Shown here piece after piece: positions 17,249 to 26,155 of a DNA stretch of 64,000 nucleotides. The DNA is taken from contig CADADP010000012.1 in NCBI GenBank assembly GCA_902786725.1, positions 1 to 64,000 of the forward strand, read 5' to 3'. Position 1 is the first letter of the stretch. Each line of letters opens with the position of its first letter. A program made the position numbers and the translations under genes. The notes beneath the pieces were generated by a model, which was given only the letters and a program-made list of their open reading frames with translations, did no database searches and was not told where the DNA came from. The DNA is from an uncultured Bacteroidales bacterium. Lineage in GTDB: Bacteria; Bacteroidota; Bacteroidia; Bacteroidales; Muribaculaceae.

Positions 17249-20200
17249 ATGAGAAAAACTAACACAATGCGGCGTTGGCTGCTAATGCTGGTTGCGATAG
17301 CTACAACCGCTGTGGCAGCGGATGCGGCAACGATTGAGACATCCATCGCAACCTATGCAACGGCTAATTCATGGACTAATGGTACAGCATACACTACGGT
17401 GAACATGGATAGTTACATTACTCTGACTGGGTTATCGACCGGAAACAACAGCAAGTATTACACTAAAAACAACTCGTGGCGACATTATCAAACGGATAAT
17501 GGCACGATAACGGTAACCGCTAATAACGCGACATTAACATCAGTCAAGTTTGTTTATGATGTAAGTAACACCGGAACTCTTAAATACAATAATACCACTG
17601 TTGCATCCGGCAGCACACAAAGTGTAAGTGGTACTTCAGCCGTATTCAGCGTTGGCAACACAGGTTCAGCCACAAATGGAAATGTTCAAATTACATCTAT
17701 TACAGTGGTTTATACAGTATCCGGTGGGACGACACCTGTGGCACCGGGGGCGGTGAGTTTCAGTGGTGTGAGTGCCGGTGCGACAGTGGATACAGCCCCT
17801 ACTCTGGCGTTCACCTCGACCAACGCGACAAAGTTCAAATACGTGATAGGTGAAGATGACACGACTGTGGAGGCCACCTCATCGACCAGCGATGAGGTTA
17901 CCGCGACATCCGGCATAGGAACGTTGGCTGCCAGCAACTTCAGCGCAGGTCACACCTATACCGTGAGCGTTCTGCCCTATAACGGCACTACAGCCGGCTC
18001 AGAAGCGAGCATCACGTTCATGGTGAGTAGTGGCAGCAGCGGCGGTGACTCAGAGAGTCTGGTATTTGACTTAGAGGATGATGGCGCACACCGCACAAGC
18101 GGGAACAACAGTTACAGCTCAAATACATATAGTCAGCATAACGCGAACATAGCGTTATCTTATGCTGACGCTGTAAGTTCCGGTTCACCGCTCAGCGGTA
18201 GTTATCACATTGTAGCGCGTGTAGCCAAGAACACGAGCAACAGTCCTACTGTAGTGATAGGCCCGATAGACATGAGCGGCAAGACAATAACCGGGTTCTC
18301 ATACAAGACAAAAGGCGTGGAAGCAATGAAGCTGGTGGCGGAGTATTCCACTACAGGCAATAGTGACTACACCACATTTGAGAGGCTGAACAGCATGCCC
18401 ACCAGCGCCACCACGAATACCACTTCCAACCTGAGTGTGACTGGCACGAGCACCACCTATATTAAGTTCACCATAAGCGTATCATCGCAAACGACCTCTA
18501 ACCGTGACGCAAATCTGGACGACATAACGATAAACTACACAACAGGTGAAATCACTGATGATAAACCTGGGACGGTGAGTTTCAGGGGTGTTACCGCCGG
18601 GGCGACGGTGACGAGTGCGCCGACGCTGACGGTGAGCGCCACTAACGCCACAACATATTACTACACCATAGGCACCGACGCCACTCCGGCCGACCCCACA
18701 ACAAGTAGTACGCAGACCAGCGGCACGATTGCGAGCAGTAATTTCAGCGCAGGTCACACTTACACGGTGAAGGTGCTGCCCTACAACGGAAGCGTGGCAG
18801 GAACGGTGGGCAGCATCACGTTCACAGTGGCCCACAGTCCTGGGGCGGTTAGTTTCAGCGGCGTTACCGCCGGGGCTACGGTGACCACGGCACCCACGCT
18901 GACGGTGAGCGCCACCAACGCCACAACATATTACTACACCATAGGCACCGACGCCACTCCGGCCGACCCGACAAACAATAGCACTTCAACAAGCGGCGAA
19001 ATAGCGAGCAGCAACTTCGCGGCCGGGCACACGTACACGGTGAAGGTGCTGCCCTACAACGGAAGCGTGGCAGGAACGGTGGGCAGCATCACGTTCACAG
19101 TGAGCTCGATAAGCAGCGGCATCGTGTATCAGCGCATCACCAGCACCAGCGAGATAGAGTCAGGAGCCAACTACCTGATAGTGTGCGAGAGCGCAGGCGG
19201 AGCTATGGGAACGATAATGAGTACCAACTATCGTAGCCTGGTGACGAGCGGAGTGGCCCTAAGCGGCGGCACCGCCACGCTGAGCGGCACATGCAAGGCA
19301 AGCATATTCACAATATCGGGCAGCGCGGGCGCTTACACCATCTACGACGACACATATTATCTGGCCAACAGCTCAAACAGTTACTTGAACAGCGTGACGA
19401 GCAGCAGTGCCAACACGGCGAAGTGGAGCATCACGTTCAGCGGCAACAACGCTCTGATTACCAATGCGCAGAACACAACACGCAAAATCTACTACGCCAC
19501 CAACTATTCCGACTTCAACTGCTCAACGAGCGGCACCGCGGTGCAACTGTATAAGGAATATATACAAGAAATGGAAGCCACCGCACCGGTGCTGACCGAG
19601 GAGTACACCTTCTGGCCCCGCCAGAACGACGCAGTGAGCGAGCGAGTAACCATAACAGTGGAAAGCGGCAACACCGTGTATTACACCACCGACGGCACTA
19701 CGCCCAGCAACACAAACGGCACCAAAATCACAACCAGTCAGAGCCTGACGCTAAGCGCCACCACAACGGTCAAGGCCATTGCCTACGCCGGCAGCAACAC
19801 AAGCTCGGTGGTGAGCAAGACCTACACTCTGGGCCAGACGGTGACCGGCATAGGCGCGTTTAAGAATCTGGCCAGCGGCACTGTGGCACGACTCTACCTG
19901 CCCGACAGCTATAACGCCCGCGTGACCTACGTAAACGGCACTGAGGCCTATGTTCGCGACCAGACAGGCGCCATCTGCATCTACGGGCTGACCACCAAGC
20001 CGGCACTGGCCTACAACAAACATCTGGCCGGCTGGATTACCGGAACCTACACCCTCAATAACGGGCTGCCCGAGTTCACCGTGGCTACCGGCAAGACCAA
20101 CAGCTACGACCTGCTTGTGGCCGACCCCGTGACCGAGGAAGACACCAACCCCGTGGAGATTGAGGCCGCCGACTACGGCAGCCACCTGGCCGACTGGGTG

Positions 20201-21139
20201 ACGGTGAAGAACCTACGCATTGACAACAGCACCACCGCCACAGTGGATAATGAGAGCTTCACCATCTACAACAAGTTTAACATAGGCACGGCTGAGGGCT
20301 ACCAGACGCCATATACCGGAGCGCTGGTGGATGTCACCGGAATAGCGGTGCCCCAGAACAGCACACAGCGCCTTGCCCCGATTAATATGAACAGCAACCT
20401 GCCGCTGACCTACGTAATCGACAGCGAGCAGGAATTCACATCGCCGAGCCAGGCAATCAGCGGCGTGCGCGTGCGCCTGGGACGCACACTCTACGCCGAC
20501 CGCTGGCAACCGCTGGTGCTACCCATCGCAGTGAGCGACTTCAGCGGCGACATACTGAGCTTTAGCGGAGTTACCGGCGCTCGCACGGTGTATGTGGAAA
20601 ACGAGCCCTACACCTCGGTGTATCTCACCACCGAAGAGGCCACAAGCATCAGCGCCGGAGTGCCCTATCTGGTGAAGCCGGCAGCCAACATGGTGAACCC
20701 CGTGTTCACCGGCGTTACACTGACCAACACAGCCGCACAGACCATTACGTTCAACGGCTCTAACAACGCGCCGCGCCAGGGAGGGCCGGCCAAGGCCAGC
20801 AGCAGCGGCGGCTACGAGCTGGTGGGCACCTACAGTCCCACCACGGTGAGCCAGACCGACTACTCGATGCACGTGTTCAACAGCGCGGGCCAGATAGAAT
20901 GGGCCACCACATCGACCGACGTGGAAGGCTCCACGGCCTACATCGAGACGCCCGAGCAGAGCGTGGTGATGCTCAAGATAGGCGATGACATCATCACCGG
21001 TATCGACGACCTGAAGGCCACAGACGGGAATAACGGCCCCGATGAGATCTACAACACTCTGGGACAGAAGATGAATCTGCCACTGCGCGACTTGCCCAGC
21101 GGAGTGTATATTGTTAACGGAATAAAAATAGTTAAATAA
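17249..21139 (+). CDS. Secreted repeat protein with fibronectin-like, chitobiase-like and OB-fold-like domains (cassette B, gene 1)
   Basis: The 1296-residue protein is a paralogue of the product at 10806, extended near the N-terminus. It has a signal peptide (WLLMLVAIATTAVAADAA), a cold-shock-like beta-rich start, and fibronectin-like modules beginning PGAVSFSGV: a divergent copy near residue 166 and two almost identical tandem copies near 442 and 533, spaced 91 residues. After these come the YQRITSTSEIESGANYLIVCE domain (about 630), a chitobiase-type module (YYTTDGTTPSNTN, about 810), and the OB-fold-like domain (AYVRDQTGAICIYGL, HLAGWITGTYTLNNGLPEF, about 880-1060). The last residues are TLGQKM and LPSGVYIVNGIKIVK, the same tail as in cassette A. 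The nuclease gene follows after 18 bases. Function is unknown; nucleic-acid or glycan binding is inference. Confidence 0.75.
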   Translation: MRKTNTMRRWLLMLVAIATTAVAADAATIETSIATYATANSWTNGTAYTTVNMDSYITLTGLSTGNNSKYYTKNNSWRHYQTDNGTITVTANNATLTSVKFVYDVSNTGTLKYNNTTVASGSTQSVSGTSAVFSVGNTGSATNGNVQITSITVVYTVSGGTTPVAPGAVSFSGVSAGATVDTAPTLAFTSTNATKFKYVIGEDDTTVEATSSTSDEVTATSGIGTLAASNFSAGHTYTVSVLPYNGTTAGSEASITFMVSSGSSGGDSESLVFDLEDDGAHRTSGNNSYSSNTYSQHNANIALSYADAVSSGSPLSGSYHIVARVAKNTSNSPTVVIGPIDMSGKTITGFSYKTKGVEAMKLVAEYSTTGNSDYTTFERLNSMPTSATTNTTSNLSVTGTSTTYIKFTISVSSQTTSNRDANLDDITINYTTGEITDDKPGTVSFRGVTAGATVTSAPTLTVSATNATTYYYTIGTDATPADPTTSSTQTSGTIASSNFSAGHTYTVKVLPYNGSVAGTVGSITFTVAHSPGAVSFSGVTAGATVTTAPTLTVSATNATTYYYTIGTDATPADPTNNSTSTSGEIASSNFAAGHTYTVKVLPYNGSVAGTVGSITFTVSSISSGIVYQRITSTSEIESGANYLIVCESAGGAMGTIMSTNYRSLVTSGVALSGGTATLSGTCKASIFTISGSAGAYTIYDDTYYLANSSNSYLNSVTSSSANTAKWSITFSGNNALITNAQNTTRKIYYATNYSDFNCSTSGTAVQLYKEYIQEMEATAPVLTEEYTFWPRQNDAVSERVTITVESGNTVYYTTDGTTPSNTNGTKITTSQSLTLSATTTVKAIAYAGSNTSSVVSKTYTLGQTVTGIGAFKNLASGTVARLYLPDSYNARVTYVNGTEAYVRDQTGAICIYGLTTKPALAYNKHLAGWITGTYTLNNGLPEFTVATGKTNSYDLLVADPVTEEDTNPVEIEAADYGSHLADWVTVKNLRIDNSTTATVDNESFTIYNKFNIGTAEGYQTPYTGALVDVTGIAVPQNSTQRLAPINMNSNLPLTYVIDSEQEFTSPSQAISGVRVRLGRTLYADRWQPLVLPIAVSDFSGDILSFSGVTGARTVYVENEPYTSVYLTTEEATSISAGVPYLVKPAANMVNPVFTGVTLTNTAAQTITFNGSNNAPRQGGPAKASSSGGYELVGTYSPTTVSQTDYSMHVFNSAGQIEWATTSTDVEGSTAYIETPEQSVVMLKIGDDIITGIDDLKATDGNNGPDEIYNTLGQKMNLPLRDLPSGVYIVNGIKIVK
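18571..19116 (+). repeat. Two tandem copies of a 273-bp coding repeat
   Basis: Two adjacent units encode PG(T/A)VSF.GVTAGATVT.APTLTV modules and are offset by exactly 273 bases (91 codons). Long stretches are identical in DNA, for example the part encoding TVKVLPYNGSVAGTVGS. This indicates a recent duplication or ongoing unequal exchange, and copy number may vary between strains. Confidence 0.9.
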
Positions 21140-21157
21140 AGGAAGGAGGACGGAACG

Positions 21158-24013
21158 ATGAAACGAATAATTTTTGGCGCCCTCTTGGCAACAATAGCGA
21201 TATTTGCGATAGTGAACCGGTCGAACGCAACTGTGGTATCAACTGACCCATCGTCGCTTGAGATAACCCTGAAGAACGGTTCGAAAGTAACGTACGCGTC
21301 GAGCCAACTCGACAGTATAGTATATGTGGGCGGATTTTGGGGCGAGACCGGAGCCGTGGGTATGAAGGTGTATGTTAGAGGCGCGAGTAGCAGTGTAGAT
21401 TACCTATTCTCGCAGGTGACCGACATCGACTTTGATGCCAGCGTGGTGGTGATGAGCGACCCGACGTTCTCAGTGGAAAGCGGGCACACGTTCTACAACA
21501 ACTACAGCACAGTAACCATCAGCACCGAGACCGAAGGCGCGACGGTGTATTACACCACCAACGGCACTACCCCATCGGCCACGAACAATGCCGGAAGCGG
21601 AGTGAACAGCGTGAGTGTGACCGTGACCGAGGACATGACCATCAAGGCCATAGCCATCCTGGGCGAGCAAAGCAGCGAGGTGGTGACAGCCTCCTACACC
21701 ATCGGCGAGAGTGAGACAGTAGTGTATAGCCGCGTTACGAGCACATCACAACTCGTGACCGGCAAGAAATACATCATCGTGAGCGAGACCGGCGGCGCAG
21801 CCATGGGCTCTATCAGCACCACCAGCACCAAATACGGACTAAACGTGACACCAAGCACCGACGCGGCGTTCACTCTGGATGTAACAAACCACACAGCCAA
21901 CGTGAGCAGCGGCAGCGACGTGAAATACGTGACACTGGGCGGAAGCGAAGGCGCGTGGACACTGACACATCAGAACGGCGGTTATCTGTACTGGAGTAGC
22001 GGGAACTCGCTCAACACCAATTCGCTGTCGAGCGATAATACGACATGGGCAATCAGCTTTACCGACGGCAACGCTACTATCACCAATAAACACGATAACA
22101 CCCGCAAAATTTGCCACAACAACACTGCTAATCAGGAGCGCTTCGCATGCTACGACACAGAGCAAGGCACGATTCAACTCTATCAGGAGACCACCGAAAG
22201 CGCTGTTATAACAGTGGATGCGCCCACGTTCTCGCCGGCTGACGGATACACGTTTACCGAAGCAGAGAACACAGTGACGATAAGCAGTACCAGCACCGGC
22301 TCCACAATCTACTACACCACCGACGGCACCACGCCCACCACAAGCAGCAGCCACGGCACCATGGGCTCGGCAACGGCCACTGTGACTGTGACAGCAAGCT
22401 GCACCGTGAAGGCGATAGCCGTGAAAGACGGGGCAAGCAGTGAAGAGGCCAGCGCAAGCTACACAGTGAACGTGGTGAGCGACGGCACACTCTACACACG
22501 CATCAACAACACGGGCGACCTGGAGGCCGGAGCCAACTATATCTTGGTGTATGAGAGTGAGAGCGGCAACGCGGCCATGGGAGCGGTTAACACTTATGGC
22601 GTATCGGTAAGTGCCGACGACTATTTCACACTCGACACCGATGCCGGCGAAGCAGTGGTGAAAGAGGGTTCGAGCGTGAAGTACGTGACCCTGGGAGGAA
22701 ACGCCGTAGCATGGACGTTTACCCACGAGGACGGCGGCACACTAAACTATAGTGGCACTAAAAACACGCTTACGACAGGAGACAGCGGCAACACGTGGAC
22801 AATCCAGTTCAGCGGTAACAACGCCACTATAACCAATGTGGGAACTCCCTCGCGCGTGATTAAGTACAACTCGTCTTCGCCTCGATTCGCTTGCTACGAG
22901 AGCAGCCAGCATTTAATTCAAATCTACAAGGCCAACGGCTCGGCTACAGCCACTGTGAAGACCCCGACGTTCTCGGTATCGAGCCGCACGCTGTACAACA
23001 CCACAACGAGCGTAACCATCAGCACCGCAACGAGCGGAGCCACGGTTTACTACACTACCGACGGCACAGAGCCATCGGCCACGAACTATGCAGGAAGGGG
23101 CACAAACAGTGTGAGCCTGACGATAACGGCATCGATGACTGTGAAGGCCATTGCGATACTGGACAGCGAGAGCAGTAGCGTTGCGAGCGCGACCTACACC
23201 ATCAGCAGTGGCACAGACGATGGCAACACGAACCGCAACGCGCTGTCGAGCTACTATAATGCGTCGAAGAAGATGTGGAACCTGGAGTGGCCGCGCATTA
23301 AGGAAGACGGCAACCAGAGTTGGGTAATCAAGGAGAGCGATGGCTATGTGACATTTGCCCTGGAGTGGGACAACAGCAAGATAGCCAACCGCTACACCTG
23401 CTACCAGATGTTTGACAACAACTGGGACGGACCCGGCAAGCGCAAGGACAACTTTATTGAAGATCCCGACCTGCCCAGCGCCACACGCTCAAAGCAGAGC
23501 GACTACAGCAGCAGCGGCTTCAGCCGTGGGCACCTCTGCCCCAGTGCCGACCGCACCTACAGTCAGGCACAGAACAACCAGACGTTCTACTTCAGCAATA
23601 TGCAACCCCAGTACCAGAACCACAACGGTGGACAGTGGGGTACGCTTGAGGGGAAAATCAGGACATGGGCCGGCCAGTACGACACCCTATATGTGGTGAA
23701 AGCCGGTACCATCGACAACGTCACCATCAACGGTAGCACCAGTAGCGGAGTGAAGAGTGTGAAGTGCAACAACCGTCTGCCGGTGCCGGAGTACTTCTAC
23801 ATGGCACTGATGGGCTACACGAAGAGCACTAACACCTACACGGCAGTGGGTATCTGGACCTACCATTATAATAGCACTAGCGACAAGCAGGATGAGGTGT
23901 ATATGTCAATCGACGAGCTGGAGACGAGGACAGGTATCGACTTCTTCTGTAACTTGCCCGACGAAGTGGAAGCGACTGTGGAGGCGTCGTACAATTCCTC
24001 CAAGTGGCAGTAG
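21158..24013 (+). CDS. Secreted chitobiase-repeat DNA/RNA non-specific endonuclease (cassette B, gene 2)
   Basis: The 951-residue protein is a paralogue of the product at 13587. It has a signal-like start (IIFGALLATIAIFAIVNRSNA), the segment SLEITLKNGSKVTYASSQLD, and three chitobiase-type modules (near 97, 352 and 606). Two copies of a YSRVTSTSQLVTGKKYIIVSE-type domain (about 188 and 446) are interleaved with these. The Endonuclease_NS domain starts near 685, with SRGHLCPSADR (catalytic His792) and the closing TGIDFFCNLPD. The nuclease part is almost identical in DNA to that of cassette A, whereas the N-terminal parts differ more and this copy has one extra domain. A GGAGG ribosome site precedes the ATG. 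It is probably an extracellular nuclease. Confidence 0.85.
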   Translation: MKRIIFGALLATIAIFAIVNRSNATVVSTDPSSLEITLKNGSKVTYASSQLDSIVYVGGFWGETGAVGMKVYVRGASSSVDYLFSQVTDIDFDASVVVMSDPTFSVESGHTFYNNYSTVTISTETEGATVYYTTNGTTPSATNNAGSGVNSVSVTVTEDMTIKAIAILGEQSSEVVTASYTIGESETVVYSRVTSTSQLVTGKKYIIVSETGGAAMGSISTTSTKYGLNVTPSTDAAFTLDVTNHTANVSSGSDVKYVTLGGSEGAWTLTHQNGGYLYWSSGNSLNTNSLSSDNTTWAISFTDGNATITNKHDNTRKICHNNTANQERFACYDTEQGTIQLYQETTESAVITVDAPTFSPADGYTFTEAENTVTISSTSTGSTIYYTTDGTTPTTSSSHGTMGSATATVTVTASCTVKAIAVKDGASSEEASASYTVNVVSDGTLYTRINNTGDLEAGANYILVYESESGNAAMGAVNTYGVSVSADDYFTLDTDAGEAVVKEGSSVKYVTLGGNAVAWTFTHEDGGTLNYSGTKNTLTTGDSGNTWTIQFSGNNATITNVGTPSRVIKYNSSSPRFACYESSQHLIQIYKANGSATATVKTPTFSVSSRTLYNTTTSVTISTATSGATVYYTTDGTEPSATNYAGRGTNSVSLTITASMTVKAIAILDSESSSVASATYTISSGTDDGNTNRNALSSYYNASKKMWNLEWPRIKEDGNQSWVIKESDGYVTFALEWDNSKIANRYTCYQMFDNNWDGPGKRKDNFIEDPDLPSATRSKQSDYSSSGFSRGHLCPSADRTYSQAQNNQTFYFSNMQPQYQNHNGGQWGTLEGKIRTWAGQYDTLYVVKAGTIDNVTINGSTSSGVKSVKCNNRLPVPEYFYMALMGYTKSTNTYTAVGIWTYHYNSTSDKQDEVYMSIDELETRTGIDFFCNLPDEVEATVEASYNSSKWQ

Positions 24014-24081
24014 CGTCGCTACTGCCGCCACCCCGCCCCTGAAACAGGGCGAGAGCCGGTTGCCGGCTGCCATGCGACACA

Positions 24082-24122
24082 ACGTTGCCCCGATGCTAAG
24101 CACCGGGGCAACGTGCGTTTTG
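24082..24122 (+). terminator. Terminator after cassette B
   Basis: An 11-bp perfect stem, ACGTTGCCCCG (24082-24092) with CGGGGCAACGT (24104-24114), is followed by GCG and four T. The rest of 24014-24241 holds no gene; around 24150-24180 the words TTATAAGAC and its variants are repeated. Confidence 0.75.
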
Positions 24123-24241
24123 AGCCACAGCGAGCGGCAAAAGCGAACCTATAGGCCTTATAAGACTTATAAGACCTATTCAGGAATTTTGTTCGTCAAA
24201 AAAACTGTGGGATATCGGGGCGCGATGCCACGATGGCGGCA

Positions 24242-24505
24242 TCAGTTGCCTTCTTTCTTGGAGTCTTCCAAAATCTCGAGTGCCATATCCAAAATCTTCG
24301 TGTCGTCGAGAATTACGATGCCACCATCGGGCCCCGGCTCAATGTGAACCCCCATATTGGTCCCCAGGTCATAATTGGCTCCACCGAAATAGTTACGGAC
24401 AGAGTGGACATTCATATTAAGACGGTCGGCTATAACGTGCATAGTGCCTTCGGGAAGGCTATCCTTGATTCTACGAAGTTGGTTGAATGTAATCGTTTTT
24501 GGCAT
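24242..24505 (-). CDS. Small predicted DNA-binding protein, unknown family
   Basis: The 87-residue product starts MPKTITFNQLRRIKDSLPEGTM and continues HVIADRLNMNVHSVRNYFGG, which reads like a helix-turn-helix (two helices with a turn, then a basic helix). A Gly-rich hinge and an acidic C-terminal helix (ILDMALEILEDSKKEGN) follow. Similar short proteins are common in Bacteroidales but I cannot name a family. The start at 24505 was chosen over a longer frame: the upstream residues are low-complexity, and TAACTTTA, close to a -7 element, lies at 24538-24545. It may be a nucleoid or regulatory protein (inference). Confidence 0.65.
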   Translation of the reverse strand: MPKTITFNQLRRIKDSLPEGTMHVIADRLNMNVHSVRNYFGGANYDLGTNMGVHIEPGPDGGIVILDDTKILDMALEILEDSKKEGN

Positions 24506-24650
24506 AATCAAAAAAGATTTAGTTCTGAAATTTGGTATAAAGTTAGGAACAAAATTGCGATAAAAAAAATTTTCGGTAAGGTATTTTTCAAAAACCTGAT
24601 GAATTGACGGTTTATAAAGCATCTATGGCCGCGAAAGCCATAGGCCTACA

Positions 24651-25301
24651 TCAAAATAGGGCAACGATAGCGAAGATAATGACGTTGGCCGCAAGTGCCG
24701 AAATCAGCAAGTGCGAATCGGCGGGCGCATAGGCCGGGATCTGCCCCAGGAAGCGCTTGCAGAGATAGCGGAAGAGTTTCCACCCCGCGAACGCCGCCAC
24801 AAGGCCTATCATCGAGCCACACAAGAGGTCGGCGGGGAAGTGAACGCCAATATAGATGCGGCTGTAGCAGATTAGTATCACCCACACGGCCAGCGCCCAC
24901 GATGCCAGCCTGTTGCGCAGCACCATAGCGATAAACGCGGCTATACCCACGCTATTGGCCGCATGGCTCGACACAAAACTGTAGAGGCCACCCCGATAGC
25001 CGTGAACCAGTAGCACATACGGCGACAGAGAGGGGTCGTGAGTGGGGCGCAATCGGCCCACAAGCGGCTTAATGAGCGACGACGAGATCTGGTCGGAGAT
25101 GGTGATTACCACCGCCAGCGAGACGATGAAGAGCAACCCCGTCTTCCACCCTTTGCGGAAGATGATGTAGAGCAACACCAGCAGTACGGGAAGCCATGTC
25201 ACCATTCCCGAAACGTACCACATGAAATCGTCGGAAAACGGTGTGTGATGCCTGTGAAGGGTCAAGAAGAGCGAAATGTCGAAGTCACGTATTTGGTCCA
25301 T
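24651..25301 (-). CDS. PAP2-family phosphatase
   Basis: This is a membrane phosphatase of the PAP2 superfamily, which removes phosphate from lipid-linked substrates such as undecaprenyl pyrophosphate or phosphatidic acid derivatives. The 216-residue protein has about five to six hydrophobic helices and the three signature motifs: KPLVGRLRPT, SSHAANSVG and SRIYIGVHFPADLL (motif 3, catalytic His). The start MDQIRDFDISLFL is used because the upstream extension is Cys/Arg-rich out-of-family sequence inside batE. It lies 25 bases downstream of batE and is probably the last gene of the Bat operon. The substrate cannot be told from sequence. Confidence 0.88.
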   Translation of the reverse strand: MDQIRDFDISLFLTLHRHHTPFSDDFMWYVSGMVTWLPVLLVLLYIIFRKGWKTGLLFIVSLAVVITISDQISSSLIKPLVGRLRPTHDPSLSPYVLLVHGYRGGLYSFVSSHAANSVGIAAFIAMVLRNRLASWALAVWVILICYSRIYIGVHFPADLLCGSMIGLVAAFAGWKLFRYLCKRFLGQIPAYAPADSHLLISALAANVIIFAIVALF

Positions 25302-25326
25302 AGCGCCACAAGTGATGGGGTGAATA

Positions 25327-26097
25327 TCATATTCTCTGCAAGTCGGTCGCCTTAATCCATGCGCGGTGAGCGTCGGTGGTCTCCACATCCAGCCACAACC
25401 GGCCATCGACTCGCACCGAGTCGTGAATGTGGACCTTGTATCCGGCATTGATTTGGAACGCTACCTCGGCCTTGTTCTTAGGCTCGCGCGGAGCGTTGCT
25501 CAGGTCGGCCACAGGGGCGGTGATTATGGCATCGGCATGAGATGTGGCCTTGTTATACACGTGAAATGCGGCAATATTCGCCACTATGCTCACCACGGCC
25601 AGCAACGCGCCACCAAAGAACCCAAGTTTTCGCAGCCACACCACCGAACTGAACAGATACAACGCCACGGCCAACAACAACAGCAAGAACGAAGCCACAG
25701 CGCACCGGGCCCACGAGTCCGACGAGAAGCGGCTCACGTTGGCCTCAAGCCACGATGAGAGCCACGACGTACCCGAATCCTCGTGAATCTTGGCCTTTTC
25801 GCGCACGAAATCCAGATTGGCCTTCGCGTCGGCGTTAGAGGGGTCGAGCATGAGGGCACGCTCATAGTAGAGCACCGCGTGGGGATAATCCTTGAGGCGG
25901 AAATAAGTGTTGGCTATGTTATAGAAGAGTTGCGACGACGTGCCCGTGCTTTTGGCCTCGGCGAGATATAGGCTAAGGGCTTCGTTATATAATTCCTCCT
26001 CATAGGCACGGTTGGCCTTGGCTATATTGGCGTTGTCGGCGGCCAAAGCTATTGTCGCCGCAATCACGGTCAGAATAATGAAACAACTGGTTCTCAT
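25327..26097 (-). CDS. batE: BatE, TPR and SH3-like protein of the Bat operon
   Basis: The 256-residue product has a signal peptide, tetratricopeptide motifs (YNIANTYFRLKDYPHAVLYYERALMLDP, about residues 55-90), and two membrane helices near 130-185. A C-terminal SH3-like domain carries the stretch AEVAFQINAGYKVHIHDSVRVDGRLWLDV. This domain set defines BatE in Bacteroidetes. The gene follows batD after 58 bases. Bat proteins were first linked to aerotolerance in Bacteroides; the molecular role is not settled. Because it is a TPR protein with an outward SH3-like part, it likely helps to assemble an envelope complex (inference). Confidence 0.88.
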   Translation of the reverse strand: MRTSCFIILTVIAATIALAADNANIAKANRAYEEELYNEALSLYLAEAKSTGTSSQLFYNIANTYFRLKDYPHAVLYYERALMLDPSNADAKANLDFVREKAKIHEDSGTSWLSSWLEANVSRFSSDSWARCAVASFLLLLLAVALYLFSSVVWLRKLGFFGGALLAVVSIVANIAAFHVYNKATSHADAIITAPVADLSNAPREPKNKAEVAFQINAGYKVHIHDSVRVDGRLWLDVETTDAHRAWIKATDLQRI

Positions 26098-26155
26098 AAT
26101 GGTGTGTGAGTATTGTTATGGCTCCATCCTCCGCCATGAGGCGGAAGTGAGCGGA

